A stretch of DNA of 64,000 nt from Streptomyces sp. HUAS CB01 (lineage in GTDB: Bacteria; Actinomycetota; Actinomycetes; Streptomycetales; Streptomycetaceae): contig NZ_CP129137.1 of the NCBI RefSeq assembly GCF_030406905.1, positions 5,228,001 through 5,292,000 on the forward strand, in the 5' to 3' direction. Below the pieces are notes generated by a model, which saw nothing but the letters and a program-made list of their open reading frames with translations, did no database searches and had not been told where the DNA came from. Position numbers and translations under genes: made by a program. Below, piece by piece: positions 8,390 through 16,614 of the stretch (positions within the stretch are counted from its first letter, which is position 1; each line of letters begins with the position of its first letter).

Positions 8390-8442
8390 GCACGTTCGAC
8401 GGCTGCCGCCCCCTGCGGACGAGTGACGACGAGGAACACGCA

Positions 8443-9474
8443 ATGAGCGAACCCAGCGAGTGGCTCATCTACCGAGGGGCCGGCGAACCTCACGAGGGCA
8501 TCGGACAGCTGCCGCCCCCGCCGCCCTGGAGGGACTTCGCGAGCCGGCACGCGGCCGCGAACGGTACCGAGAGCGGTGACGGCTCCGCGGACCGCAGGCT
8601 CGGCGGCCACCGGCACGTCGCCGAACTGCACCGGCCCGGCGCCGAGGAGCTCGAGATGATCAACGCGGCCCTCTACCTGCGGCGCCCGCTGCTCGTCACC
8701 GGAAGCCCGGGCGCCGGAAAGAGCACGCTCGCCCACTCCGTCGCCCACGAGCTGGGCCTCGGCCGGGTGCTGCGCTGGCCCATCGTCAGCCGCTCCACCC
8801 TCCAGGACGGTCTCTACCACTACGACGCCATCGCGCGGCTCCAGGACGTCCAGATCGCCGCGCACAGCGCGGCGGCCGGGCGCGACGACGGCGGTCCCGC
8901 CGACGACATCGGCAGCTACCTCAGACTGGGCCCGCTGGGCACCGCGCTGCTGCCCTCCGAACGGCCGCGCGTCCTGCTCATCGACGAACTCGACAAGAGC
9001 GACATCGACCTGCCGAACGACCTCCTGAACGTCCTGGAGGAGGGCGAGTTCGGCATCCCCGAGCTGGAGCGGGTCGCCGACCGGCTGCCGGACGGCCGTG
9101 CCCAGGTGCTCACCGACGACGGCACCAAGGCGACCGTGACGGGCGGCCGGGTGCAGTGCAGCGCCTTCCCCTTCGTCGTCCTCACGAGCAACGGCGAACG
9201 GGACTTCCCGGCGCCGCTGATGCGCCGCTGCATCCACCTGGAGCTCGGACGGCCCGACCACCAGCGGCTCGCCACGTTCGTCCGCGCCCACCTCGGCGAC
9301 GAGGCCGCCCGCTCCGGCGAGGACCTCATCGCCCACTTCCTGGAGCGCTCCCGCAGCGAACTCCTCGCCACCGACCAGCTGCTGAACGCCATCTACCTCA
9401 CCGACGCCGCCGCCCCGGCCGGCCGTGACCGGCTCGCCGACCTGCTCATCCAGCGACTCGACCGCCCGAGGTGA
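8443..9474 (+). CDS. MoxR-family AAA+ ATPase
   Basis: A 343-residue protein. Walker A is GSPGAGKST (residues 87-95) and Walker B is VLLIDELDK (177-185); a polar N/S region (VVLTSNGERDFP) and an arginine-rich stretch follow (PLMRRCIHL). MoxR ATPases remodel or activate protein partners, usually vWA-domain proteins encoded next door, as here. RBS GAGGAA lies before the ATG. The vWA gene begins 7 bases after its stop, so the two are co-translated. In VMAP systems this pair is the NTP-dependent switch; that role is inferred from context. Confidence 0.92.
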   Translation: MSEPSEWLIYRGAGEPHEGIGQLPPPPPWRDFASRHAAANGTESGDGSADRRLGGHRHVAELHRPGAEELEMINAALYLRRPLLVTGSPGAGKSTLAHSVAHELGLGRVLRWPIVSRSTLQDGLYHYDAIARLQDVQIAAHSAAAGRDDGGPADDIGSYLRLGPLGTALLPSERPRVLLIDELDKSDIDLPNDLLNVLEEGEFGIPELERVADRLPDGRAQVLTDDGTKATVTGGRVQCSAFPFVVLTSNGERDFPAPLMRRCIHLELGRPDHQRLATFVRAHLGDEAARSGEDLIAHFLERSRSELLATDQLLNAIYLTDAAAPAGRDRLADLLIQRLDRPR

Positions 9475-9481
9475 GGCACTG

Positions 9482-12400
9482 ATGCCCGACGCGAGCGCAC
9501 GGCACGGCCCGGACGGCCCGCCCCGCGAGGAGCAGTCGGCGCACGACGGCGGACTGCTGCCCGCCTTCGTCGCGCGGCTCCGCGCGGCCGGTCTCGACCC
9601 CGACGCCGAGCAGCTCTGCGACGCCCTCTGGCTCGCCGGCCACACACGGCGGCCCGAACCGCCGTCGGAACCGGGACAGCGGCCCGCCGTCCCGGGCCCC
9701 GCACCGGACGAGGGCACCCGGCCCCGGCCGCCCGTCCCCCAGGGTTCCACCGCTTCCGGCGACGCTCCCGACGGAGGCGATCCCGCGTCCCGCCCCGCCC
9801 CCGACGGCGGGGACCGACGCGTCGCCCTGTACCCCGTCCCGCGCCGGGACGGCCCCCCGCGCCCCGGCCCGGGGGAGGACCGCGCCGCGCTCACCGTCGG
9901 CGTACCGGCCGCCCCGGCCCTGCCCGCCCCCCTCGAACTGCAGCGCGCCCTGCGGCCGTTGCAGCGCTACCGCCCCGCCGCCCCGCCGGCGCGCACCGTC
10001 CTGGACGAGGAGGCCACCGCCGAGCGCAGCGCCCGCGCGGGCGGACTGATCCTCCCCGTCTTCACCGGGGTGTCCCGGGCCGACGCCCTGCTCCAGCTCG
10101 TCATGGACGCCTCCTCCTCGATGCGCGTCTGGGACCGGCTGTTCACCGAACTCCAGCAGATCTTCGCCCGGCTGGGCGCCTTCCGGGACGTCCAGGTGCG
10201 CTACCTCCACCAGGGGCCCGACGGCGCTCCGGCCGTCAGCCGCAGCCCCGACGCCGCGGCCGCGCCGCTGCACTCGGCGGACCGGCTCAGCGACCCCACC
10301 GGCCGCCGGGTGACCGTCCTGCTCAGCGACTGCGCGGGACCCCTGTGGCACAGCGGACGGGCCCACCGGCTGCTGCACCGGCTCGCCAGGCAGGCGCCCG
10401 CCGCCGTCGTCCAGCCCCTTCCGCAGCGCATGTGGAACCGCACGCGTCTGCCCGTCACCCACGGCGTACTGACCCGCGGCGAGGGCCTCGCCGGAGCGGC
10501 GGCGCTCAGGTTCACCGAGGCGCCGGCACCGGCGCCCCGGACCGCCCGCGGCGAACTCCCGGTACCCGTCCTGCCGCCGGTCGTCGGGGCCCTCGGGGCC
10601 TGGGCGAGGCTGCTCTCCGGCACCGGCGCCGGCCGGGTGTCCGGAGCAGTCGGCCGGGTGCGCGCCGACCAGCCCCCCGCGCCGGCCGGCCGCCGCGGAC
10701 GCCGGCCGTCCTCGCTCCAACTCGTCAGCACCTTCCGGTCGGCGGCGTCCCCGGCGGCGGGCCGGCTCGCGGTCTACCTGGCCGCTGCGCCGCTCCACCT
10801 GCCCGTGATGCAGCTGGTGCAGCGGACGATGCTGCCGGACTCCGGCCCCTCCGAGCTCGCCGAGGTACTGCTGAGCGGACTGCTGACCCGGGCAGAGGAC
10901 GACGGCCGCGACGACGGGCAGTGGTACGAGTTCGCGCCCGGCGTCCGGGAGGCGCTCCTCGGACCGCTCGGACGGGACGAGGCGGTGCTCGTGCTGAAGC
11001 ACTGCTCCGAGTACATAGAGCAGCGCTTCGGCAAGGGCGGCCCCAACTTCCCCGCCCTCGCACTGGCCCAGCTCGACGACGGCCGGCACGCCCCGTACCC
11101 GTACGGGGGCCCGGACGACGACGGCGACGGCCCCGGCGACAACGGCGAGGAGCGCGTGCCGCACCCGTTCGCCGAGGTCGCGGCCCGTGTGCTGGAGCGG
11201 TTCATGCCGCTGCCGGAGCAGTTCGCGCCGTACGTTCCCACCGAGCCGCCCGGAGAGGGCCGGCCGGCGGACGCGACGGTCGACCGGGCCCGCGCCCTCG
11301 TACGGCAGTTCGAGGCCGACAGCATGGTGCAGTACCTGATGGACGCCGTGCAGTTGCTGCGCGGCGCCACCGGGCGGGAACAGCGGCCGGGATCCGACCC
11401 CGGCCTGTGGGCCGAGTTCGCCCGCTGCCTGCTGAGGCTGTGGGAGGTGCAGGGCGACGGCGAACTGCTGCGCGAGGCCGAGCGGGCCGCGGAACGGGCC
11501 GCCGCGCACCCCGGCTCCGTACGCGAGCGCGCCGTCCTGGCCAAGGTGCTGCACGCCGCCGCCGAGGACCGCCGTCGGCGCGGCGACCGGCGGGGGGCGC
11601 TGGACCTGCTCCGCCGCGCCGACCGCGAGTACGCGGCGGCCTGCGCGGCACCCGGACTCGACGCCGCCGAGGCCCTCCGACTCACCCTGGACCGGGTGCG
11701 CGCCCTGGAGGCGCAGTGGCGCCTCGGCGGCGACAGCGCCCTGCTCCAGGGCGCCGTCGGCATGCTGGAGGCCTTCGCCGACGTGTGGCCCGACCAGGAG
11801 AACCGGCCGGTCAGCCTGCCGCTCGCGCACGGCAGGACCCTGCTGCGGCTCTCCGGCGCGACGACCGACACCGAGCAGGCACGGCTGTACGCGGGCCAGG
11901 CGGCGCGTTCCCTGCGCAAGGCGTTCGCCGCGGGCGGCGACGCCCGGACCCTGGGCACCCGGCAGCGGGTCCTGCTGGACCTCGTCGACGCGCTGCTGCG
12001 GTCCGGCGACGGCACGGACGAGGCCGGCACGCTCGTGGAGCAGGCGCTGGAGACCGTCGGCGACCCGCGCCTGCGCGCCTCGCTGCAGATCAGGGCGGGA
12101 CGGGTCAGCGTGGACCGCCACGAGCGGACCGGCGACCCTGCGCGACTGGAGCAGGCGGCCAGGTCCTTCGAGGCCGCCTCGCGCGGCGTTCCGCGCGACT
12201 CCCGGGCCCACGCGGATCTGCTCGCCGAGTGGGGCGCCGCCCTGCTCCGGCGGGCCGAACTCCCCGGCGGGCGGGCCCACATCGGCTCCGCCGTCCGCGT
12301 CCTCAGGGACTGCCGCACGGAGACGGCCGCAGGCAGTCCCCACCAGGCGGAGCGGCTGCTGATGCTGGGCCGGGCCCTGATGCTGCGGCACCGGGCCACC

Positions 12401-12817
12401 GAGGACCGGGTGGACCTGCGCGAGGCGGAGTACCTCTTCGGGCTCGCCGCGCAGGAGGCCGACGACCCGCTGACCGCCGCCCGCTGCTCGCTGGAGCTGG
12501 GCCGGGCCGGGCTGGCCGCGTACGAGAGCCTGGGCAGGGCGGCCCGGCTCGACGAGGCGGCGGAGGCGTTCCGTGACGCGGCCGAGTACGCGCGGTCGGC
12601 CCTGACCGAGCCGGACCGTGCCCAACAGCGGGAAGAGGCCGTGCTGTTGAGTGCTAGGGCCAACCACTGGCGGGGTAGGACGTATGAGGAGGCGGGCCGA
12701 CCGAGGGCCGCACGCGACGCGTACCGGGCCGCCGTCCGGGAGTGGCGCAGGCTGCCGGACGGAGGCGGCGCGGAGGGCGAGGCCACCGCGCGGCGGCTCG
12801 CCGAACTGGAGCGATGA
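9482..12817 (+). CDS. SAV_2336-type von Willebrand A protein with C-terminal helical repeats
   Basis: A 1,111-residue protein. The N-terminal ~60 residues (LLPAFVARLRAAGLDPDAEQL) fit the SAV_2336 N-terminal domain; a Pro/Gly-rich linker follows (about 60-150). A vWA-like domain begins near residue 185 with the metal-binding motif DASSS (209-213). The last ~450 residues are Ala/Arg/Leu-rich helical repeats of TPR type, often starting with E-A-E/R-A. The family is known as a neighbour of FxSxx-COOH and VMAP systems. The ATG at 9482 follows GAGGTGAGG overlapping the moxR stop. Probably the vWA partner of the MoxR ATPase, with the TPRs as a docking platform (inference). Confidence 0.85.
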   Translation: MPDASARHGPDGPPREEQSAHDGGLLPAFVARLRAAGLDPDAEQLCDALWLAGHTRRPEPPSEPGQRPAVPGPAPDEGTRPRPPVPQGSTASGDAPDGGDPASRPAPDGGDRRVALYPVPRRDGPPRPGPGEDRAALTVGVPAAPALPAPLELQRALRPLQRYRPAAPPARTVLDEEATAERSARAGGLILPVFTGVSRADALLQLVMDASSSMRVWDRLFTELQQIFARLGAFRDVQVRYLHQGPDGAPAVSRSPDAAAAPLHSADRLSDPTGRRVTVLLSDCAGPLWHSGRAHRLLHRLARQAPAAVVQPLPQRMWNRTRLPVTHGVLTRGEGLAGAAALRFTEAPAPAPRTARGELPVPVLPPVVGALGAWARLLSGTGAGRVSGAVGRVRADQPPAPAGRRGRRPSSLQLVSTFRSAASPAAGRLAVYLAAAPLHLPVMQLVQRTMLPDSGPSELAEVLLSGLLTRAEDDGRDDGQWYEFAPGVREALLGPLGRDEAVLVLKHCSEYIEQRFGKGGPNFPALALAQLDDGRHAPYPYGGPDDDGDGPGDNGEERVPHPFAEVAARVLERFMPLPEQFAPYVPTEPPGEGRPADATVDRARALVRQFEADSMVQYLMDAVQLLRGATGREQRPGSDPGLWAEFARCLLRLWEVQGDGELLREAERAAERAAAHPGSVRERAVLAKVLHAAAEDRRRRGDRRGALDLLRRADREYAAACAAPGLDAAEALRLTLDRVRALEAQWRLGGDSALLQGAVGMLEAFADVWPDQENRPVSLPLAHGRTLLRLSGATTDTEQARLYAGQAARSLRKAFAAGGDARTLGTRQRVLLDLVDALLRSGDGTDEAGTLVEQALETVGDPRLRASLQIRAGRVSVDRHERTGDPARLEQAARSFEAASRGVPRDSRAHADLLAEWGAALLRRAELPGGRAHIGSAVRVLRDCRTETAAGSPHQAERLLMLGRALMLRHRATEDRVDLREAEYLFGLAAQEADDPLTAARCSLELGRAGLAAYESLGRAARLDEAAEAFRDAAEYARSALTEPDRAQQREEAVLLSARANHWRGRTYEEAGRPRAARDAYRAAVREWRRLPDGGGAEGEATARRLAELER

Positions 12818-12870
12818 GCTCCCGGGCCCGGCACGGAGCACGGGACGGGAAACGGCAACGGGGAGGCACG

Positions 12871-13059
12871 ATGGGCGAGTCGGCGGACAGGAGCACGTCA
12901 GCGGCGGACACGAGCGGTGAACTGCCCGACCTGCTCGGGCTCGATCTGGAGCAGCTGCGGACGCTGGACCACCCGGTGCTCTCCGAGGTGCTGGCGGAGC
13001 TGCGGGACAGAGCGGGACAGCCGCGGGAGATGCTGTGGGGTTTCACCAACGCGTTCTGA
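12871..13059 (+). CDS. fxsA: FxSxx-COOH-type cyclophane RiPP precursor (FxNxx variant)
   Basis: A 62-residue peptide. The leader carries the family's conserved stretch LPDLLGLDLEQLRTLDHPVLSEVL and ends WGFTNAF. In FxsA peptides the Phe at -5 is cross-linked to the residue at -3 (normally Ser) by FxsB. Here the tail is F-T-N-A-F, with Asn at -3. That still fits the aromatic-x-Asn triad of three-residue cyclophane peptides. A strong RBS, GGGGAGG, sits 4 bases before the ATG. The gene lies 53 bp after the vWA gene. The mature product, export route and activity are unknown. No cleavage or export motif was seen. Confidence 0.88.
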   Translation: MGESADRSTSAADTSGELPDLLGLDLEQLRTLDHPVLSEVLAELRDRAGQPREMLWGFTNAF

Positions 13060-13995
13060 GCGACGGGCCGCGGGGGCGGCACCCCCGCCGTTCCGGCCCG
13101 GCGCACGACTCCGGAAGCGCGGCCGGTCCTGTGGGCCTTGCGGGTGGGCGGGCGCGGCACGGGACCGGAGGACGGTCCGGGGCGGGCCGGGGGGCAGGTC
13201 CCGGTCGCCGGCCGGGGGATGGTCCGGGTGGGGCGGCGGGGTGCGATGCCGGTCCCGGCTTCGACCCGGAGCCGGGTCCCGGTCGCCGGCCGGCATCCGG
13301 TTCGGGGCCGGGTCCCGGTCGCCGGCCGGGGCATGGTTCGGGTGGGGCAAGTGTGCCGGGTAGCGGACGAGGGTCCGGTTCGGGTTCTGCAGTCGGGTGC
13401 GGGCGTCGGTCGGGGCATGGCTCGGGCCGGGCGGCATGGTCCGGGTCCGGTTCGGGGCCGGGTCCCGGTCGCCGGCCGGGGCATGGTTCGGGTGGGGCAA
13501 GTGTGCCGGGTAGCGGACGAGGGTCCGGTTCGGGTTCTGCAGTCGGGTGCGGGCGTCGGTCGGGGCATGGCTCGGGCCGGGCGGCATGGTCCGGGTCCGG
13601 TTCGGGGCCGGGTCCCGGTCGCCGGCCGGGGCATGGTTCGGGTGGGGCAAGTGGGCCGGGCAGCGGACCAGGATCCGGTTCGGGTCGGGTGATCGGGCCC
13701 GGTCGCCGAGCGGCGCGCGGTGCGGGTCCGGCAGCGGGTCCCGGGTTCGGCCCGGGGCACGGCGCGGAATCGGCAGGCGGATCCGGCGGCCGACCGGGGT
13801 TCGGCCCCGCCCCGGTGACCGGCACCGGCCCGGCCCCGTGGTCCGCCCCGCCCCGGGGTCCTGTTTCGGTCCGGCACTCCGGTGAACAGGACAACCTCGC
13901 CCGTCAGGGGTTTGCCCGCCGGGACCCGCAGGGATACTCGCCTCGGACCGGCAGCGGGGGCCGTACCGCGTGCCGCACAGCATGGGGGTGCCGGA
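13060..13995. other. 936-bp non-coding gap between fxsA and fxsB, G-rich on the + strand
   Basis: No credible gene. Open frames on both strands are low-complexity Gly/Arg/Pro translations of repeats and lack start signals. The + strand carries closely spaced runs of GGG and GGGG almost throughout, with few matching C runs, so transcripts or the non-template strand could form G-quadruplexes or R-loops (inference). It holds a tandem 150-bp repeat and scattered copies of GGTCCCGGTCGCCGGCC. Confidence 0.7.
13301..13690 (+). repeat. Tandem 150-bp repeat, 2.6 copies
   Basis: Bases 13301-13450 and 13451-13600 are identical over all 150 positions. A third, partial copy (13601 to about 13690) starts identical and then diverges. 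Perfect identity of the first two copies implies recent duplication or gene-conversion-like homogenisation. The unit contains smaller echoes of GGGGCATGG and GGTCCGGTTCGGG. It lies between the RiPP precursor and its maturase. Confidence 0.95.
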
Positions 13996-15177
13996 GTGTC
14001 TCGTCGGACGGTCCCCCCGGTGCCCTTCGGCCAGTTCATCGTCAAGGTGCACGGACGCTGCAACCTGGCCTGCCGCTACTGCTATCTGTACACCGGCCCG
14101 GACCGCACCTGGCGCGACCGGCCCGCGGCCGCCCCGCCCCGCGTCCTGGACCGCACCGCCGGCCGGATCGCCGAGCACGCGGCCGGCCACGGACTCGGCG
14201 CGTTCGCGCTCGTGCTGCACGGCGGCGAGCCGCTGCTCGCGGGAGCGGACCGGCTGGGCGCCTTCGTCTCCCTCGTGCGCGAGCGCGTGCCGGAGGGATG
14301 CACCGTCCGCGCGACCGTGCAGACCAACGCGACGCTGCTGACCGACGCCCGCGTCACCGCCCTCGCCCGCCACGGCGTCCGCATCGGCATCAGCCTGGAC
14401 GGCGGCCTCCCCGCCCACAACGCCCGGCGCACCGACCACGCGGGACGGCCGTCCTGGCCCGCCGCGTCGCGCGGGGCACGGCTTCTCGCCGAGCGCCATC
14501 CCGACGCGTACGCGGGCGTCCTCACCGTCGTCGACCCCCGGACCGATCCGGTGGAGATGTACGAGTCGCTGCTGGACCTCGCGCCCCCGGCCCTCGACCT
14601 CCTGCTGCCGCACGGCAACTGGACCGCCCCGCCGCCGGGACACCCCGCGGCCGCGCCGGGTACGCCGTACCGCTTCCCGGACGCCGCCACCCCCTACGGC
14701 GACTGGCTCGTCGCGGTCTTCGACCGCTGGTGGGGCGCCGGACGGCGGGAGACCAGGGTCCGGCTCTTCGAGGAATGCCTCGCCCTGCTGCTCGGTCTGC
14801 CCGGCGCCACCGAGTCCCTCGGCCTCGACCCGGTCAACGCCGTCGTCGTCGAGACGGACGGGGCGATCGAGCAGGTCGACTCCCTGAAGTCCGCCTACGA
14901 CACCGCCGCCGCCACCGGCCTCGACGTCTTCCGGCACACCTTCGACGACGCCCTCGCCCACCCCGGGATCGCCGCCCGGCAGGCCGGCGCGGCGGCCCTC
15001 TCCGCCGAGTGCCGCGGCTGCCCGCTGCTCACCGTCTGCGGCGGCGGCCACTACGCCCACCGCTACCGCGCGGGCGCCGGCTTCACCCACCCGTCCGTCT
15101 ACTGCGCCGACCTCGAACGGCTCATCCGGCACGCGGCCGGCCGGTTGGCCGGGGCCACCGCGGGAGCGGTCCGGTGA
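13996..15177 (+). CDS. fxsB: FxsB-family radical SAM/SPASM cyclophane maturase
   Basis: A 393-residue protein. The radical SAM cluster motif CNLACRYC gives Cys22, Cys26 and Cys29 from the chosen GTG. The core includes LVLHGGEPLL and IGISLDGG, and the C-terminal SPASM region has the Cys pattern ECRGCPLLTVCGGG plus a last Cys in VYCADL. FxsB forms a C-C bond between the Phe ring and the beta carbon of the third residue of the FxSxx tail. GTG at 13996 is favoured since VPFGQFIVKVHGRCNL matches the family start; the open frame reaches to 13882, so the start is tentative. Its stop overlaps the next gene (GTGA). Confidence 0.9.
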   Translation: MSRRTVPPVPFGQFIVKVHGRCNLACRYCYLYTGPDRTWRDRPAAAPPRVLDRTAGRIAEHAAGHGLGAFALVLHGGEPLLAGADRLGAFVSLVRERVPEGCTVRATVQTNATLLTDARVTALARHGVRIGISLDGGLPAHNARRTDHAGRPSWPAASRGARLLAERHPDAYAGVLTVVDPRTDPVEMYESLLDLAPPALDLLLPHGNWTAPPPGHPAAAPGTPYRFPDAATPYGDWLVAVFDRWWGAGRRETRVRLFEECLALLLGLPGATESLGLDPVNAVVVETDGAIEQVDSLKSAYDTAAATGLDVFRHTFDDALAHPGIAARQAGAAALSAECRGCPLLTVCGGGHYAHRYRAGAGFTHPSVYCADLERLIRHAAGRLAGATAGAVR

Positions 15178-16559
15178 GCGCCGCCGTCCCCGAGCGGATC
15201 CTGCGGGAACTCGGCCGCACCGAAGGCGGCCCCGAGGCGCTCGCCCTGCTCGTACGGGACCAGCACACCCGGCGGCTGGTGCTGCTGCGGGCCCTCCTGG
15301 ACGCGGCGGACTCGGCACCCGCCACCGCCGGGAGGGAGCCCGCCGCGCGGATACGGGACCACTGGGCGCTGCTGGAGGCCGCCGAGCGCGAGGACCGGGA
15401 CGCCGTGCGCGGCCTGCTGCTCTACCCGCTCACCGGCCCCTGGGCCGAGCGCTGCCTGCACGGCCTCACCGCGCCCGGACCGGTGCAGCGCCCGGACGTC
15501 GACCTGGCCCACTTCGGGGCCCTCGCCGCCGCGGCCGCCGTCCGCGCCGGGCTGCCTTTCACCGCCGAACTCCCGCCCCGCGAGGGCACACTGGCGCTTC
15601 CCCTCCTGGGCGCCCTGAGTGTGCCGGGTCCGGAGCCGGTGGAGACCGCGTTCGACGGCGAGACGCTGACCTTCGGCGGGCGGGCGGGGCGCCGGGTGAC
15701 GGTACGACGGGCCGCCGACGGGAGCGCGCGCTCCGCCGACCCGCGCTGGCGGTCCGTCGTCCCGCTCCCCGCCGTCCTCCCCGGCGCCGTCCCCGTGCCG
15801 CTCGACGACCTCCACCCGTACCGCACCGACGGAGGCGGCCCGGAACGCCACGGATTCAGCTTCGGCGCCGCGCTCGGTGACGGTGACCGCAAGGCCTGGG
15901 AGGAGTCCTGGTCGGGCATCGGACCCCTGCTGCGGATCGGCGGCGAGCACCGCACCGCCGAGGCGGCGGCGCTGTTGCGCTGCCTCGTACCGCTCGCCCC
16001 GCCGCCCGGCTCGGGCCCCGACGGCGAGGGTGCCTCGCACTGCAGCGGCACCCGGCGCGAGGCGTTCGGGGCCGTCCTCAGCAGCAAGCCGTCCACGCCC
16101 GCGTACTTCGCCGCGACGCTCGTCCACGAACTCCAGCACACCAAGCTGTCGGCGCTGTGCGCGCTCGTCCCGCTGCACCACGAGGACGCGGCACCACGGC
16201 ACTTCGCGCCCTGGCGACCGGACCCGAGGCCCTTCGACGGTCTGCTGCAGGGCGCCTACTCGCACATCGCGCTGGCCGACTACTGGCAGCGGTTCGCGCT
16301 CGGCGCCGACCACGGTGCGCACCGCGACCTCGCCTGGGCGGAACACGCGCGGTGCCGCGAACAGGTCGGCGCCGTGCTCCCCGTCCTCGCCGCCTCCGGG
16401 GCACTCACCCGCGAAGGGCGCACCGTGGTCAACGAGATGATCGCGCTCTACGACCATCTGGCTGATCGCCCGCCCCCTTCGGGGCACGCGGCGAGGGCGG
16501 CTGCATATGTCGACACCGCGCGCGTGATCTGGTGCCAGCGAAACGGAACGCAGCGGTGA
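15174..16559 (+). CDS. HExxH-motif peptide-modification protein (FxsBH-type hydroxylase candidate)
   Basis: A 461-residue protein with the motif HELQH at residues 318-322 followed by a conserved aromatic region (FAPWRPDPRPFDGLLQGAY). This matches the HExxH putative peptide-modification family, of which some members are iron/2-oxoglutarate peptide beta-hydroxylases. In many FxSxx systems this domain is fused to FxsB as one polypeptide. Here it is a separate gene, coupled by GTGA. Likely acts on the FxsA core after or with cyclophane formation (inference). Substrate unproven. Confidence 0.82.
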   Translation: MSAAVPERILRELGRTEGGPEALALLVRDQHTRRLVLLRALLDAADSAPATAGREPAARIRDHWALLEAAEREDRDAVRGLLLYPLTGPWAERCLHGLTAPGPVQRPDVDLAHFGALAAAAAVRAGLPFTAELPPREGTLALPLLGALSVPGPEPVETAFDGETLTFGGRAGRRVTVRRAADGSARSADPRWRSVVPLPAVLPGAVPVPLDDLHPYRTDGGGPERHGFSFGAALGDGDRKAWEESWSGIGPLLRIGGEHRTAEAAALLRCLVPLAPPPGSGPDGEGASHCSGTRREAFGAVLSSKPSTPAYFAATLVHELQHTKLSALCALVPLHHEDAAPRHFAPWRPDPRPFDGLLQGAYSHIALADYWQRFALGADHGAHRDLAWAEHARCREQVGAVLPVLAASGALTREGRTVVNEMIALYDHLADRPPPSGHAARAAAYVDTARVIWCQRNGTQR

Positions 16560-16614
16560 CACCACGGTCCGTTGTATGTTCGTATGGAATGTCACGGAGC
16601 AGGGAGACGGTTGA

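Noticed and set aside
9446..12841. Minus-strand open frame of 1,131 codons opposite the vWA gene
   Set aside because: Antisense frame produced by high GC; composition is low complexity and the + strand protein has clear domains.
13301..13690. CRISPR array
   Set aside because: Copies are contiguous 150-bp duplicates without unique spacers, and there are no cas genes.
13138..13692. Repeat-containing protein of 184 residues in the fxsA-fxsB gap
   Set aside because: All frames are open through the 150-bp repeats because of composition; no RBS and no recognisable fold.
12898..15318. Minus-strand frame of 806 codons across fxsA, the repeats and fxsB
   Set aside because: Crosses three real elements and shows only low-complexity Pro/Arg sequence.
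13035..16559. Single 1,174-codon protein spanning the repeats, fxsB and the HExxH gene
   Set aside because: Its first 700 residues are repeat-derived Gly/Arg/Pro and out-of-frame fxsB; only the last 461 codons, from GTG 15174, are a real protein.
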